The notes below the pieces were generated by a model. It was given only the letters and a program-made list of their open reading frames with translations, was not told the origin of the DNA and ran no database searches. Of a stretch of DNA of 64,000 nt, positions 27,255 to 37,322 are shown in pieces. How positions within the stretch are numbered: the first letter of the stretch is position 1; every line of letters starts with the position of its first letter. The translations under genes were made by a program, and so were the position numbers. Source of the DNA: Microcaldota archaeon (GTDB taxonomy: Archaea; Micrarchaeota; Micrarchaeia; Micrarchaeales; CABMGC01); contig JAJYVH010000001.1 of the NCBI GenBank assembly GCA_021792095.1, positions 1-64,000 on the forward strand. Reading direction: 5' to 3'.

Positions 27255-27947
27255 CTACCTGATAAACAGCTTGGGCACCGGGCGATCCTTGAATTGCGGC
27301 AACACACTCTTCCCGTAGATTATCCTGCACAGCGATTCAAATTCGTATCTTGCACCATTCAGGGCATTGTGCGGTTTGGGTTCCGCGCCGAGACCTGTGA
27401 ACTCGTGTATTGCGTCGCCGCTCAGGAAGAGGCCGATGCCGGGCTTTCTCGGAACCTCTATGCCATTCGCAAGCATGTAAGCCATGCAAACTGAATGCAT
27501 GTCGATCATCCATATAGGTATCCTGAAATCCAGAGTGTATCGCTCCGCATAGGCATTCACGAAATCCCTGTCGAAAGACGGATTCTGACCGCCTATCACA
27601 TTGCACTTATTGACCGTTAGGAAAGATTGAACATCGTAGACCACATTTATCGGGTTTTTGGCTGGATCTTTAGCCTTTTTATCATCGTGGAAGTAAACTG
27701 CTTCGAGCATGCCCTCTTCTTTGATTTCGGCGCCATCAAACAGGTCGTACTCCTTGTAGAATTCATTCAGTTTATCAGTGTAAGACACGATACCTACGCT
27801 GCGCACTGCACATTTCCTTCTGTCAAGTCCGGTGGTCTCAATATCCAGAACCGCTATGTTGTCCAAGTATACCATAACATGGCCAGATTGTGTAGTGTAA
27901 TGCTGTTTATTTAAATATTTTCTAATCAGAAGTCTTGTAGAGTTCAC
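27255..27947 (-). CDS. DEDDh-type 3'-5' exonuclease (DnaQ-like)
   Basis: IAVLDIETTGLD; NPSFDRDFV; PHNALNGARYE. Confidence 0.82.
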   Translation of the reverse strand: MNSTRLLIRKYLNKQHYTTQSGHVMVYLDNIAVLDIETTGLDRRKCAVRSVGIVSYTDKLNEFYKEYDLFDGAEIKEEGMLEAVYFHDDKKAKDPAKNPINVVYDVQSFLTVNKCNVIGGQNPSFDRDFVNAYAERYTLDFRIPIWMIDMHSVCMAYMLANGIEVPRKPGIGLFLSGDAIHEFTGLGAEPKPHNALNGARYEFESLCRIIYGKSVLPQFKDRPVPKLFIR

Positions 27948-28125
27948 CTCAAATGCGTAAAATCGTTGAAAGTTATCAGCTTGGCGTTGCCGCTATCATC
28001 TGTCTCCACCTCGGCTATGCCTGGTTTTCCATCCTGAAGAACCTGAACACCTTGCGGAGCCACATTTCGTTAAGGTAGTCGCCGAGAAGCAGAACGCTCA
28101 GGAGCATGGTGATTATCCGTCGTAT

Positions 28126-28446
28126 TTGTTGCCTATCAAGACAATAGCCGGCATGGCGCTTGATGAAGTAGGGGCAGAGAAGGTTCGCGCAATAATTACC
28201 AGGGAAAAAGCTAGGGATGTATATGATTTGCAGTACCTGATAACTAAAAGGAGGATAAAGTTTGAAGAAGATTTGATAAACTCCAAGCTAGGGTACTATA
28301 AAATAAAGTTCTCTCCCGACTCGTTCCTTAAAAACGTTTCTGTTCATCAAAACTATTACAACAGAGAGCTTAAGGGCCTCGTTTTCGGAGAGCTGCCCGG
28401 ATTCGATGAAATAAAAGATACAATATCAGATTGGATCAAGAAGTAA
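28126..28446 (+). pseudogene. C-terminal remnant of an AbiEii-type nucleotidyltransferase
   Basis: ALDEVGAEKVRAIITREKARDVYDLQYLI; no N-terminal GG/DxD nucleotidyltransferase core; TTG start only. Confidence 0.65.
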
Positions 28447-28547
28447 CTTCATATTAATCTGTTGAAGTGCTGCAGCCTTTTTAGTTCTGGTTAGCGAGAA
28501 ACCCACGCTCTTTATGAGCAGTCCATGGCTTTGCATATTGCGCTGAC

Positions 28548-29597
28548 CTACCCTTGGCGTTCGGCCACCCAGAGCGCGGCGCGCTCCTCGCGTATCTGCT
28601 GCAGCCTCTCGCAATCCTGAGGTGCGGAGGCGTAGGCAATCTTTTCCCCGTCGCCTACCCTGCCCAGCCGGTACTCGCCGTCCGGCAACGGCACCGGCTC
28701 CAGCGTGCCCCCTGCCTTCGTGAAGAGCATGGGCGAGTATATGCTGGGGAAGGCAAGGAAAAGGCTGCCCTCCTTGATAGCCTCCTTCTCCGCTATCGCC
28801 CAGAGGAGCTCCTGCGATAAGGACGCTGGCATCCACAGCGTTTCGCCCATGCGCACGGCTCCCTTGTCCATTACAGGCATCAGCAGCACGTTGCTGAGGT
28901 ACACGAACCTCTTCCTAGACGCAGCGTCGTCAAGTTCCTGCAGGTACTCGTCGATCTTGGACCTGTGCAGCACCACTTCTGTGCTTTCGGCGAACGGGGG
29001 CTTGCTTATCCTGTACCAGGTGCGGCCCGCCTCGCTGAACGAGTACGCGCCATACGAGCCCGAATCCTCGACGCGTATCTCCCTGTGGTCGTACGCCACC
29101 TTCGCCTCTACATCATACGTCGGCTCCGAGGGCGCTGAATTGTACTTGTTTATCATGTCGGCGACGTGCAGCAGCTGCGCCGGCTCGCGGTCGACCAGGT
29201 TGAAGCAGCGTATGCCCGAGGCTTCCTGGACCGCAGATGCGAGCCTAAGGGGCATGGTCACGCCTCCTGCTATGAAGTCCGCCGCCTCCATTCCGGCGCT
29301 GAGCCTCCGTATCTCGCGCAGTGAATCTTGGCCCATGCTCTCGTTGGAAACGTCGTACAGGTAGGGCTCGCCAGTCGTCGCCCTGTACCAACCTGCCCCG
29401 CGCTCGAGCTCGCCGTAGCCCATGCCCGAATACGCAACCCTGAGCTCTGGATACGCTCTCGTGCTCATCATGCAGTCGCCCTCTTGCCGGCCCGAAGGGC
29501 CAGTTACCTCTATGACGAATGTCCTCTGCCTCCCGCGTTTATAAGCATTGAGAATATTTACAGAATTAACACGAAGCATTGTTAAAATGTAACGCAA
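28548..29597 (-). CDS. Hypothetical protein
   Basis: Long ORF; internal start at MSTRAYPELRVAYSG likely. Confidence 0.6.
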   Translation of the reverse strand: MRYILTMLRVNSVNILNAYKRGRQRTFVIEVTGPSGRQEGDCMMSTRAYPELRVAYSGMGYGELERGAGWYRATTGEPYLYDVSNESMGQDSLREIRRLSAGMEAADFIAGGVTMPLRLASAVQEASGIRCFNLVDREPAQLLHVADMINKYNSAPSEPTYDVEAKVAYDHREIRVEDSGSYGAYSFSEAGRTWYRISKPPFAESTEVVLHRSKIDEYLQELDDAASRKRFVYLSNVLLMPVMDKGAVRMGETLWMPASLSQELLWAIAEKEAIKEGSLFLAFPSIYSPMLFTKAGGTLEPVPLPDGEYRLGRVGDGEKIAYASAPQDCERLQQIREERAALWVAERQG

Positions 29598-29667
29598 GCA
29601 GAGAGAGCCGGAAACAGAAGCGTATGCAAAAGCTTATGATCTATGGGGCAGCATTATACGTGATTGC

Positions 29668-30018
29668 ATGTTTCCGAACCTCAACCTGGATCCGAGGGCG
29701 CTGAAGGGCGTAATGGACAAACTGGGCATAAGGAGCCAAAACATAGAGAGCACCAAGGTGGTGATAAGCTGCCAGGACAGGGACATAGTGATAGAGGAGC
29801 CGCAGGTCGTGCTCATCGAGGGGCAGGGGGTGCGCTCCTTCCAGATAAGCGGGGACATAAGGGAGGTGGAAAAGGCGAAGCCAGAGATAAGCGAGGAGGA
29901 CATAAGGTTCGTGCAGGAGCAGACCGGCGCCGGCGCAGCAGAGGCGAGGCAGGCGCTGGAGGACGCGAAAGGGGACAACGCGGCCGCCATACTTAGGCTG
30001 AAGAAAGAAGGGAGCTAG
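29668..30018 (+). CDS. nac: Nascent polypeptide-associated complex protein
   Basis: NAC domain (VVISCQDRDIVIEEPQVVLIEGQGVRSFQISG) and C-terminal UBA (EEDIRFVQEQTGAGAAEARQALEDAKGDNAAAI). Confidence 0.92.
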   Translation: MFPNLNLDPRALKGVMDKLGIRSQNIESTKVVISCQDRDIVIEEPQVVLIEGQGVRSFQISGDIREVEKAKPEISEEDIRFVQEQTGAGAAEARQALEDAKGDNAAAILRLKKEGS

Positions 30019-30578
30019 CCCGCGCGCCCCGGCTTCACCTTTTTCCTTCCAGGGTGCTGCCAGGGATACAGAACGAGCATCCACCTCCTCCCGTACATCT
30101 CGCTGAACCAGAGCGACTCGAAGGCTCCCTTGCCCATGGAGCGCTCCCTGCCGCCGTCTACGTCCATCATGAAAAGGCTGTCCCTGTCGTAGCCGATAAC
30201 CACGGAGTAATGGCCGTACCTTGGTTCCGGTCCCGCCTGCGCTCCGCCGCCTTCCTCTGGGATGAAATTCACTATCACAGGCATGCCCCTGTCTATGCGC
30301 ATCTCCAGGTCGGTTATGCCTGAGCCGTACATGGAGTCGCCGTACATGCCGTACGCCCTGGCCGCGGCCACCATGCCGGAGTGCGAAGTGCCGGCCGACG
30401 GGGTAGTGTGCGCCTTCTCTGCTATTTCCTTCTCGCTCGCGCCCACGCCCCAGTATGAGAGCACGGCCCGCAGCGACGCGGGCCCGCACGTGTAATCGGT
30501 CTCCTGGGCCACGCTCTGCACGCGAAGCCTGGCCTTGCCGCCAGCAGACCCGTAGCGGTCTTGCGCAGTTGCGCCCAT
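30015..30578 (-). CDS. C39-like papain-fold peptidase domain protein
   Basis: QETDYTCGPASLRAVLSYWG; RYGHYSVVIGYD; DVDGG. Confidence 0.8.
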   Translation of the reverse strand: MGATAQDRYGSAGGKARLRVQSVAQETDYTCGPASLRAVLSYWGVGASEKEIAEKAHTTPSAGTSHSGMVAAARAYGMYGDSMYGSGITDLEMRIDRGMPVIVNFIPEEGGGAQAGPEPRYGHYSVVIGYDRDSLFMMDVDGGRERSMGKGAFESLWFSEMYGRRWMLVLYPWQHPGRKKVKPGRAG

Positions 30579-30626
30579 GCTTAGATTACGCCCAGCAGTA
30601 TAAAATAGGGCCAGCTCCGGCGCCGG

Positions 30627-30938
30627 CTAGAAGTCCATCCTGAAGATCTGCACTAAGGGCACCTTGCCCACCATCTTCACATCGGCCTTCTTCACCACGC
30701 CCTTGCTCAGCATCACTGCCACTGCGCGCTCGCCCACTATGTTGGCCGAGTATATGTCCTCGCTCGACGGGTCGTCCTTCGCCTGCGCCTCCTCTACCAG
30801 CTCGCCCCTGTAGAATTCGGCGTACTTGTCCAGGTCGAGCTGCATCTTGCCGCTAGAGAAGACCTTGCCGAGCAGCTCCTCGTCGCACATGGCCAGGAGC
30901 AGGCCCTGCGGGGTGCTGTGCTTCTTCACGTATATCAT
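30627..30938 (-). CDS. DUF424 family protein
   Basis: IYVKKHSTPQGLLLAMCDEELLGKVF...ANIVGERAVAVMLSKGVV. Confidence 0.8.
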   Translation of the reverse strand: MIYVKKHSTPQGLLLAMCDEELLGKVFSSGKMQLDLDKYAEFYRGELVEEAQAKDDPSSEDIYSANIVGERAVAVMLSKGVVKKADVKMVGKVPLVQIFRMDF

Positions 30939-30942
30939 GCGC

Positions 30943-32514
30943 TCATCCGTACTTGGCGAAGAAGAACACAGTGGTGCTGTAGAGCACTCCGTACCAGAAG
31001 AGCCAGAGCGCGCCCGATATGTTGTAGAACAGGAACGAGAAGAAGCTGATGGCGAAGAGGAGCCCGGAGAAGCCTATCTCTATGCCCGCGTTGCGGAACA
31101 GGGAGATGCCGCGCATGCTGCCGCTGGTCTTCGCCTTGACGCTCTTGAACCACACCTTCGCCGGGTTCTCCGACACCAGGGCGGCCACTGCCCCCTTCAG
31201 CCTCACAAAAGCCAGGGCGAAGTTCAGCGCGAACATCATCACGCCCTTGGAGTAGGAGTTGAAGTACGCCTTCGAGATCGCTATAGGTATGAAGATCGAG
31301 AGCAGGAAGGCGCTCATGCCCAGCAGCTCCAGGTTGAGTATGGTGTAGGGCGGAGTGAATATCTGCTTTATCGAGCCGAGCGCAAAAGGCGCGGCCGATA
31401 TCACTATCAGCATGGACACCACTGTGAACAGTATGAGTATCGAGGACAGGTAGTTCATGCCGAGCCCGTGGGCGGCATAGTCCATCTTCGAGAGCGCGGA
31501 CATGGCGCTCTTCTTAGTCTTGCGCGCGCGCCTCATGAAGTACAGGAGGAACTGCGTGTCCCCGTAGTTGTAGCGCCACTGCTGCTTGGCCAGCTCCGTG
31601 AAGCTCTCTATCGGCTTGCCCAGGGCGTAGACGTGCGGCACGTGCAGGCTCCTGAAGTTGTGCAGGTCTGACTCGAAGCCCAGGAACGTGTCCTCCGTTA
31701 TGTACTCGGGGAAGCCGCCTATCGCGTCGAGCGCGCTGCGCCTTATCACGGCGCACGAGCCTGCGTAGAGCGCCGTGCCGTTCAGCACCCTCGAAGGCTG
31801 TATCAGCCTGAAGAAGATAGCGTCGAAGAGGCTGACAGTGTCGGAGAAGAAGCTCCCTTTCCTGTAGCTCTTCTCGGTCTGCACGAACGACATGCCCGCA
31901 TCCTGGAAGTAGGGGAGCAGGTCGAGCAGGAAGTTGGCATCGATGAGCTCCTCGTCGGCGTCGAAGATAGCGAGGAACTCCTCCCTGGAGCGCGCGAGCA
32001 TCTCGTTGAGAGCGCCCGCCTTGAAGCCATTCCTGTTCTGCCTGTGCATGTATACCGCGCCGTACCTCTTGCTTATGCGCTCTACATCGCGGGCCACGCC
32101 GGCGTCGCTCGAGTCGTCGAGCACGTAGAAGGACAGCTTGCTCGCATCGTAGTTCATGCCCCTGAGCTTGGCCAGGTTCCTCTCCACCATGCCGGGGTCC
32201 TCGTTGAACACTGGCACGGCTATGGCCACGGTAGGCATCCTGCGCATCGGCCTGAGCCCTGCGTTTATGCGCTGCAGGTACCGGTTGTAGTACACCGACC
32301 TGTAGTAGGAGTACGAGGTCATTATGTTGAAGCCGCTGGAGATGAGCGCCAGGAACGTGAACGATATGGCTATGACGTAGGCTATGGCGCTGTTCGCGCT
32401 GAGCAGCAGGAAGACCGAGAAAAATATGCTTACGGCTGAGGCGGCGCAGAAGAGAAGCACAAACACGAGCCTGGTGAATACGCCCTTCGGCATGCCTTCT
32501 GGTTTGACGCTCAT
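30943..32514 (-). CDS. Membrane GT2 glycosyltransferase (cellulose-synthase-like)
   Basis: VAIAVPVFNEDPGMVERNL; FDADEE; KQQWRYNYGDTQFL (QxxRW-like); several TMs. Confidence 0.88.
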   Translation of the reverse strand: MSVKPEGMPKGVFTRLVFVLLFCAASAVSIFFSVFLLLSANSAIAYVIAISFTFLALISSGFNIMTSYSYYRSVYYNRYLQRINAGLRPMRRMPTVAIAVPVFNEDPGMVERNLAKLRGMNYDASKLSFYVLDDSSDAGVARDVERISKRYGAVYMHRQNRNGFKAGALNEMLARSREEFLAIFDADEELIDANFLLDLLPYFQDAGMSFVQTEKSYRKGSFFSDTVSLFDAIFFRLIQPSRVLNGTALYAGSCAVIRRSALDAIGGFPEYITEDTFLGFESDLHNFRSLHVPHVYALGKPIESFTELAKQQWRYNYGDTQFLLYFMRRARKTKKSAMSALSKMDYAAHGLGMNYLSSILILFTVVSMLIVISAAPFALGSIKQIFTPPYTILNLELLGMSAFLLSIFIPIAISKAYFNSYSKGVMMFALNFALAFVRLKGAVAALVSENPAKVWFKSVKAKTSGSMRGISLFRNAGIEIGFSGLLFAISFFSFLFYNISGALWLFWYGVLYSTTVFFFAKYG

Positions 32515-32631
32515 CGCATCCAGACAGGATATGACAGTAAAACATTAATAAGCAATAAGGAATTGTTTGGCCTGAATGCGCAGGCTTGCCCGCTACGCCG
32601 CAGCCAGCAGGGCAACTCCGCCTGGCTTGAC

Positions 32632-32716
32632 GCCGGGGTTGGGATTTGAACCCAAAATCCCGTGAAGGGAACTGGTTTTCGGGACCAGCGCAATGACCAG
32701 GCTCTGCCACCCCGGC
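32632..32716 (-). tRNA. tRNA-Ser (CGA)
   Basis: Minus strand GCCGGGG/CCCCGGC acceptor; CTGGT-CCCGAAA-ACCAG anticodon arm; long variable arm; TTGGG-TTCAAAT-CCCAA T arm. Confidence 0.95.
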
Positions 32717-32805
32717 ATACGTTTCTGTGCTACACGCTTAATATAACTATACAGTGCTGCGGCGCCTGCTGCGCGTGCAAACGGCCCGTTCCGGGGCGCT
32801 CGGCC

Positions 32806-33141
32806 CTAGTTCTGGTTGGCCTGCGCCTGCTTCCCTGGAGCCTCTAAAATTCGGTATACTGTCGCGCCCATCACAGTGACCCCAAAACCGGCCACTGCGC
32901 CTCTCCAGAGCGGCGGCAGAATGGAGCTGCCAACTGCTGCCAGCGCGACCATTGCGCTGCTTACTATAGTGCCCTCCGTCAGTGCCTTCCCGGGCCTATC
33001 CCTGAGCGCATCAACAAGGTGCGCGGCACCGCCCCTCATAGCATTGGCTAGGGACTGCGATCCTGACGATTCCTGCCCGGGCAGCGGCTTGATTTGCGGA
33101 GACACCATGCAACCACGACTTGCAATCACAATCACATCCAC
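32806..33141 (-). CDS. Small hypothetical membrane protein
   Basis: Two hydrophobic segments; AT-rich promoter-like region upstream. Confidence 0.45.
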   Translation of the reverse strand: MDVIVIASRGCMVSPQIKPLPGQESSGSQSLANAMRGGAAHLVDALRDRPGKALTEGTIVSSAMVALAAVGSSILPPLWRGAVAGFGVTVMGATVYRILEAPGKQAQANQN

Positions 33142-33153
33142 TTCGGCACTATA

Positions 33154-33402
33154 TTAAGCTTGGCTTGGCGCACCGCTCGTCTTACCTATACGCCTTATTC
33201 CGTACACGACAGTAAGTCTCTCGTTCCGCCCTATGGCGTTGTGCAACGCTTCGAGTTCCTTTTTCCTGTCGAACAGTTCCGGTACCTCTTCTTTCGGGGC
33301 TAGACCAAAAGCACAGGGCCCATCTACTAGTGCCGTAACTGGAATAGCAATACCAGTTACTAGCACACATGCATCAATCCAACTACTAGTCATTACGGTC
33401 AC
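33154..33402 (-). pseudogene. 5' fragment of an archaeal AAA-type ATPase cut off after Walker A
   Basis: FDRKKELEALHNAIGRNERLTVVYGIRRIGKTS then SGAPSQA-stop. Confidence 0.7.
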
Positions 33403-33405
33403 GTA

Positions 33406-34650
33406 TCAGTCGACAGCCTGCCCTTGTGCCCCAGGCCCTTTGATGAACTCGTTCAGCAGCGCCGTGGCGTACGAGCCGCTGGGCAGGGAGAACGAGAGCC
33501 TGTAGGCTCCGGAGCCGAGCACGCTGCACCCGAGGCCCTTGACCGGCGCCAGGAGCGGCCTGTAGGCTCCCTTCATCGAGAGCTCGGGCATCTGCCTCAT
33601 CGCGAACTGTTCCTTGCCTATCTGCATACGCTCCATGGCCTCCTTGGCGTAGGTGCCCAGCTCCTCCTCCCTGCTCTCGAAACCGGGCAGCACCCCGAGA
33701 GCGAACTTCCCGGAGCCTGCGACGCGCCCCATGTCCGGGAACCCGTAGAAGTCCTCGCCGGCGAAAACTGCGCTCGTGAAATCGCCGTTCCCGACCCGGG
33801 CCTCCAGCTCGCTGTTGAAGATGCTGGACTGCACAGCGTGGACGAACATGAGCAGCGTGCCCCTGGGCAGCAGCCTGAGCGCGTTGGCGTAGTTGCCGTC
33901 GTGCTTCGCAAGATGGGCCAGCACTGTGCGCTCGCCCTTCAGGAACCTCGGGAAGTAGGACAGGGCCCGCAGCGGGTCGCGCTCGTCGGCGTACCGCCTC
34001 CTGGCCTCGGACGCCTCCTCGTTGGTCTCGTTGCCCGTGTAAGTCAGGTAATCGTCAACAGCGCCCCCGAAGTCGCCCCTGAGGATGGCGGCGCCTATCC
34101 TCGCGTTGTTGCCCCTGTAGCCGAAACGCTGCTCGCCGAAATAGTTGGGCATGAGCCCGCCCAGCTCGTCGGCCACCGCGGCGGCGCGCTCCGCGCCTTC
34201 GGCGTCCCTAACGGTTATCTCGAAGGCGTTGCCTAGGACGTCGCCCATGCTTATCCCGTCGCCGCGCCACTGGCCGTTGATCCTTATGTCCTTGATGCTG
34301 AAGGAGCTCAGGTCGGCGTCGCCGGGCGAGAAGACGCTCGCCAGCTGCAGCGTTATCGCGTTCCTGTCCTTTGTGCCCGCGTAGCCCACCGACTTCCTGC
34401 CGCGACCCAGCCTCTTGGCTATGGCGATGACAGCATCCAGCGTGTTCCAGTTGCGCTTCTCAAGCACGAACTCTATGTGCTTGCCGCCCTCCCTGTACCT
34501 CCCCAGCCGCTCGCCGGTGCAGGCTGCGCCCGGCTCCAGCACTGTGCCGTTCGCCGTTATCTCCTTGACCACGAAGTCCTCGGGAGAGGAACGGAAGCCG
34601 CCCCCGGTGCCCCTCGCCCTGGTTATCGCCAGCATGTGGAAAGGAACCAA
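33406..34650 (-). CDS. truD: tRNA pseudouridine synthase D
   Basis: FRSSPEDFVVKEI; KSVGYAGTKDRNAITLQ; PNYFGEQRFGYRGNNARIGAAILRGDF. Confidence 0.93.
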   Translation of the reverse strand: MVPFHMLAITRARGTGGGFRSSPEDFVVKEITANGTVLEPGAACTGERLGRYREGGKHIEFVLEKRNWNTLDAVIAIAKRLGRGRKSVGYAGTKDRNAITLQLASVFSPGDADLSSFSIKDIRINGQWRGDGISMGDVLGNAFEITVRDAEGAERAAAVADELGGLMPNYFGEQRFGYRGNNARIGAAILRGDFGGAVDDYLTYTGNETNEEASEARRRYADERDPLRALSYFPRFLKGERTVLAHLAKHDGNYANALRLLPRGTLLMFVHAVQSSIFNSELEARVGNGDFTSAVFAGEDFYGFPDMGRVAGSGKFALGVLPGFESREEELGTYAKEAMERMQIGKEQFAMRQMPELSMKGAYRPLLAPVKGLGCSVLGSGAYRLSFSLPSGSYATALLNEFIKGPGAQGQAVD

Positions 34651-34694
34651 TTAAAAGCTTATTAATCGCATATTATGACTCGGACTCAAAGGGG

Positions 34695-35507
34695 TTGCAA
34701 GTGGCAGAACACGCCATAGCCGAAAAACTGCTCTACAGGCTCATCAAGAGGCACATAGCCGGCACCACCATGGACTCGGCCATAGCCAAGGCCAAGGAGC
34801 TCAACGGGAAAAGGATGCACGTCTCGCTCGCCTTCCTGAGCGGAGACGCCCTCGACACCACCAAGGCGAGGTACGCCACCACTACATACCTGGAGCTGAT
34901 AAGGAGCATCTCCAGGCTAGGCCTCAAGGCTAGCGTGCAGGTGCCGCTGGGCCAGATAGGCTACACGATATCAAGCGGTATAGCAGAGAAGAACGTGAAC
35001 GAGATACTCGGCACAGCGAACAAGCACGGCGTGTTCGTGTGGCTCGACGTGAGGAACCACAGGTTCGAGCTGCCCGGGTTCCTGGACGGCGCCAAGGGGA
35101 TAGGCTACGCCGTGGACCTCGGCAAGGCTGAGGAGTACATGAAGGTCAACAAGGGCAGCATACGCGCGGTCAAGGCGCTGTGCAACGAGGTGCACAACGA
35201 CAGGGAGAGCATCAACAGCGCGTTCGTCAGGCTCAGGAGGATAGCGACTGGTGTAAGCAGCATGGTCGTGCAGTCCGCGCCGGACGGCGTGATGAGGAAG
35301 CTGCTCAACGGCAGCGGGGCCGCCAAGCGCACTGTCTTCGAGCTGCAGCTCGGGTACAAGAGCAAGATAGCCAACAGGCTCATCAGGAGGGGCAGCAGTA
35401 TAAGCGTCTACGTGCCCTTCGGCAAGGACTGGCAGCAGTATGCCAGGAGCACGGTGCCGGAGCGCTACGCCAGGTTCCTGGCGAAGAATATACTCAACGA
35501 GGCCTAG
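34695..35507 (+). CDS. Proline dehydrogenase-family protein (divergent)
   Basis: C-terminal ISVYVPFGKDWQQYARSTVPERYARFLAKNIL and a (beta/alpha)8-like pattern. Confidence 0.6.
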   Translation: MQVAEHAIAEKLLYRLIKRHIAGTTMDSAIAKAKELNGKRMHVSLAFLSGDALDTTKARYATTTYLELIRSISRLGLKASVQVPLGQIGYTISSGIAEKNVNEILGTANKHGVFVWLDVRNHRFELPGFLDGAKGIGYAVDLGKAEEYMKVNKGSIRAVKALCNEVHNDRESINSAFVRLRRIATGVSSMVVQSAPDGVMRKLLNGSGAAKRTVFELQLGYKSKIANRLIRRGSSISVYVPFGKDWQQYARSTVPERYARFLAKNILNEA

Positions 35508-35508
35508 G

Positions 35509-36498
35509 ATGAAGAGCACATGGGGCAGCAGCAAGGGCGGCGGGGATCCGAACATAGTGGTAACCGGGGCCAGCGGCAGGATAGGCCACCTGCTTGTCAA
35601 GAGGCTGATCGACGAGGGCAACAGCATCAGGGCCATGGTGCACGAGAAGGGCAACATCCGCGACCTGCCGCCCGGCACGGTACCGTTCGTCGGCGACATA
35701 ACGGAGCCTGGCTCGTGCGGGGACGCGCTGGAGGGAGCGGAGGTGGTGTACCACCTCGCCGGGCTCAGGGAGGCGGCCAACGCCAGCACCGCGGACATGA
35801 TGCGCGCCAACGTCGAGGGCACCAAGAACATAGCGGCCGCGTGCGTCAGGAACAAGGTCAAGCAGCTAGTCTTCGCCAGCACAACAGACGTCTACGGCAA
35901 CAAGCGCGAGGGGCTCATAAGCGAGGACACAGAGCCGTTCGCCACTGACAAGTACGGCTACACCAAGATGCTGGCCGAGCAGGAGATAGTCAGGAGCGGG
36001 GCGCCCTACACGATACTGCGCCTCGGCACCATATACGGGCCGGGCTTCGAGCGCTCGTTCTTCAAGATATTCAAGGCGCTCAGGGAGGGCAAGGCGGTCA
36101 TAATAGGCAGGGGCGACAACCACCTGCCGATGGTGCACATCGACGACGTGGTGGACGCGATGGTGGTCGTGATGGAGAAGAGGGGCGCTGCCATAAACAA
36201 GACTTACAACGTCTGCGACGGCGAGGACCACACGCAGGAGTACCTGATCAAGCTCGCGGCGGGCATGCTGGGCGTGGAGGCGCCGAAGAGGCATGCGCAG
36301 GAGCTAATGGTGAGGCTGCTGGCGAAGACCAGGGGCCTGGACAGCGACGAGCTGAGGTTCCTCACCGCTGAGAGGTACATAGACGTGAGCAAGATAGGCA
36401 GGGAGCTCGGCTGGAAGCCCAGGGTGCGCATAGAGAAGGCGGGCAAGGACATGGTCGAGGACTTCATGAGGAAGAGCGGGAAGGACGGTTCTGCTTAG
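35509..36498 (+). CDS. NAD-dependent epimerase/dehydratase (SDR)
   Basis: NIVVTGASGRIGHLLVKRL; YGYTKMLAEQEIV. Confidence 0.88.
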   Translation: MKSTWGSSKGGGDPNIVVTGASGRIGHLLVKRLIDEGNSIRAMVHEKGNIRDLPPGTVPFVGDITEPGSCGDALEGAEVVYHLAGLREAANASTADMMRANVEGTKNIAAACVRNKVKQLVFASTTDVYGNKREGLISEDTEPFATDKYGYTKMLAEQEIVRSGAPYTILRLGTIYGPGFERSFFKIFKALREGKAVIIGRGDNHLPMVHIDDVVDAMVVVMEKRGAAINKTYNVCDGEDHTQEYLIKLAAGMLGVEAPKRHAQELMVRLLAKTRGLDSDELRFLTAERYIDVSKIGRELGWKPRVRIEKAGKDMVEDFMRKSGKDGSA

Positions 36499-36524
36499 AG
36501 CGTTATGAGTGTTAGAGTGTTGTC

Positions 36525-37316
36525 ATGTCGATGAAGATAGGCAAAATAGAGAGGTACATAAACGAAGAGCTTGGCAGGAAGGGGGCTTTGCTCTTCATGC
36601 TGATAGACCCGGCTGACTACGACAGGGAGAAGGATGCGGTGCGCGTCGGGGTCAGCAGCATAGAGAACGGGGCCGACGTGCTGCTCATAGGCGGCAGCAT
36701 AGGCGCCCAGGGCGAGCTGCTCGACAACGTCACGAAGGGCATAAAGGAGAAGGCGGGAGGCACGCCAGTAGTCCTGTTCCCGGGCAACATCGCTAGCGTG
36801 ACTAGGTACGCGGACGCGGTGTACTTCATGTCGCTGCTCAACGCCAGGAACCCGTACTGGATAATACAGGCGCAGATGCTCGCTGCGCCTATGATCAGGC
36901 AGATGGGCATAGAGCCGCTGCCCGTAGGCTACATAGTCGTGGAGCCGGGCGGCACTGTCGGCTGGGTCGGGGACGCCAACGTGGTGCCCAGGACGAAGCC
37001 CAACGTGGCCGCTGCGCTCGCCAACGCCGGCGAGTTCCTTGGCAACAGGTTCATAATCACAGACGCGGGCTCGAACCCGCAGCTGCAGGGCTTCGGCCCC
37101 ATACCGTCGAGCATAATAAGCGCGGTCAGGAAGGCCACCACCGTGCCGTACATAGTGGGCGGGGGCATAAGGGACGCGGAGAGCCTTAGGCAGGTGTACA
37201 AGGCGGGCGGTGACGTGGCGCAGATAGGCGCAGTGCTCCAGGACCACGGCGACACAAAGAGGATCATGGAGGGCTTCACCAGGGTCGCGAAGGAGGAGGG
37301 CAGGAAGAGGAGGTAG
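36525..37316 (+). CDS. Geranylgeranylglyceryl phosphate synthase
   Basis: LFMLIDPADYDRE; VLLIGGSIG; VVLFPGNI; GYIVVEPGGTVGWVGDANVVPRTKP; YIVGGGIRD. Confidence 0.93.
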   Translation: MSMKIGKIERYINEELGRKGALLFMLIDPADYDREKDAVRVGVSSIENGADVLLIGGSIGAQGELLDNVTKGIKEKAGGTPVVLFPGNIASVTRYADAVYFMSLLNARNPYWIIQAQMLAAPMIRQMGIEPLPVGYIVVEPGGTVGWVGDANVVPRTKPNVAAALANAGEFLGNRFIITDAGSNPQLQGFGPIPSSIISAVRKATTVPYIVGGGIRDAESLRQVYKAGGDVAQIGAVLQDHGDTKRIMEGFTRVAKEEGRKRR

Positions 37317-37322
37317 TGGAGT

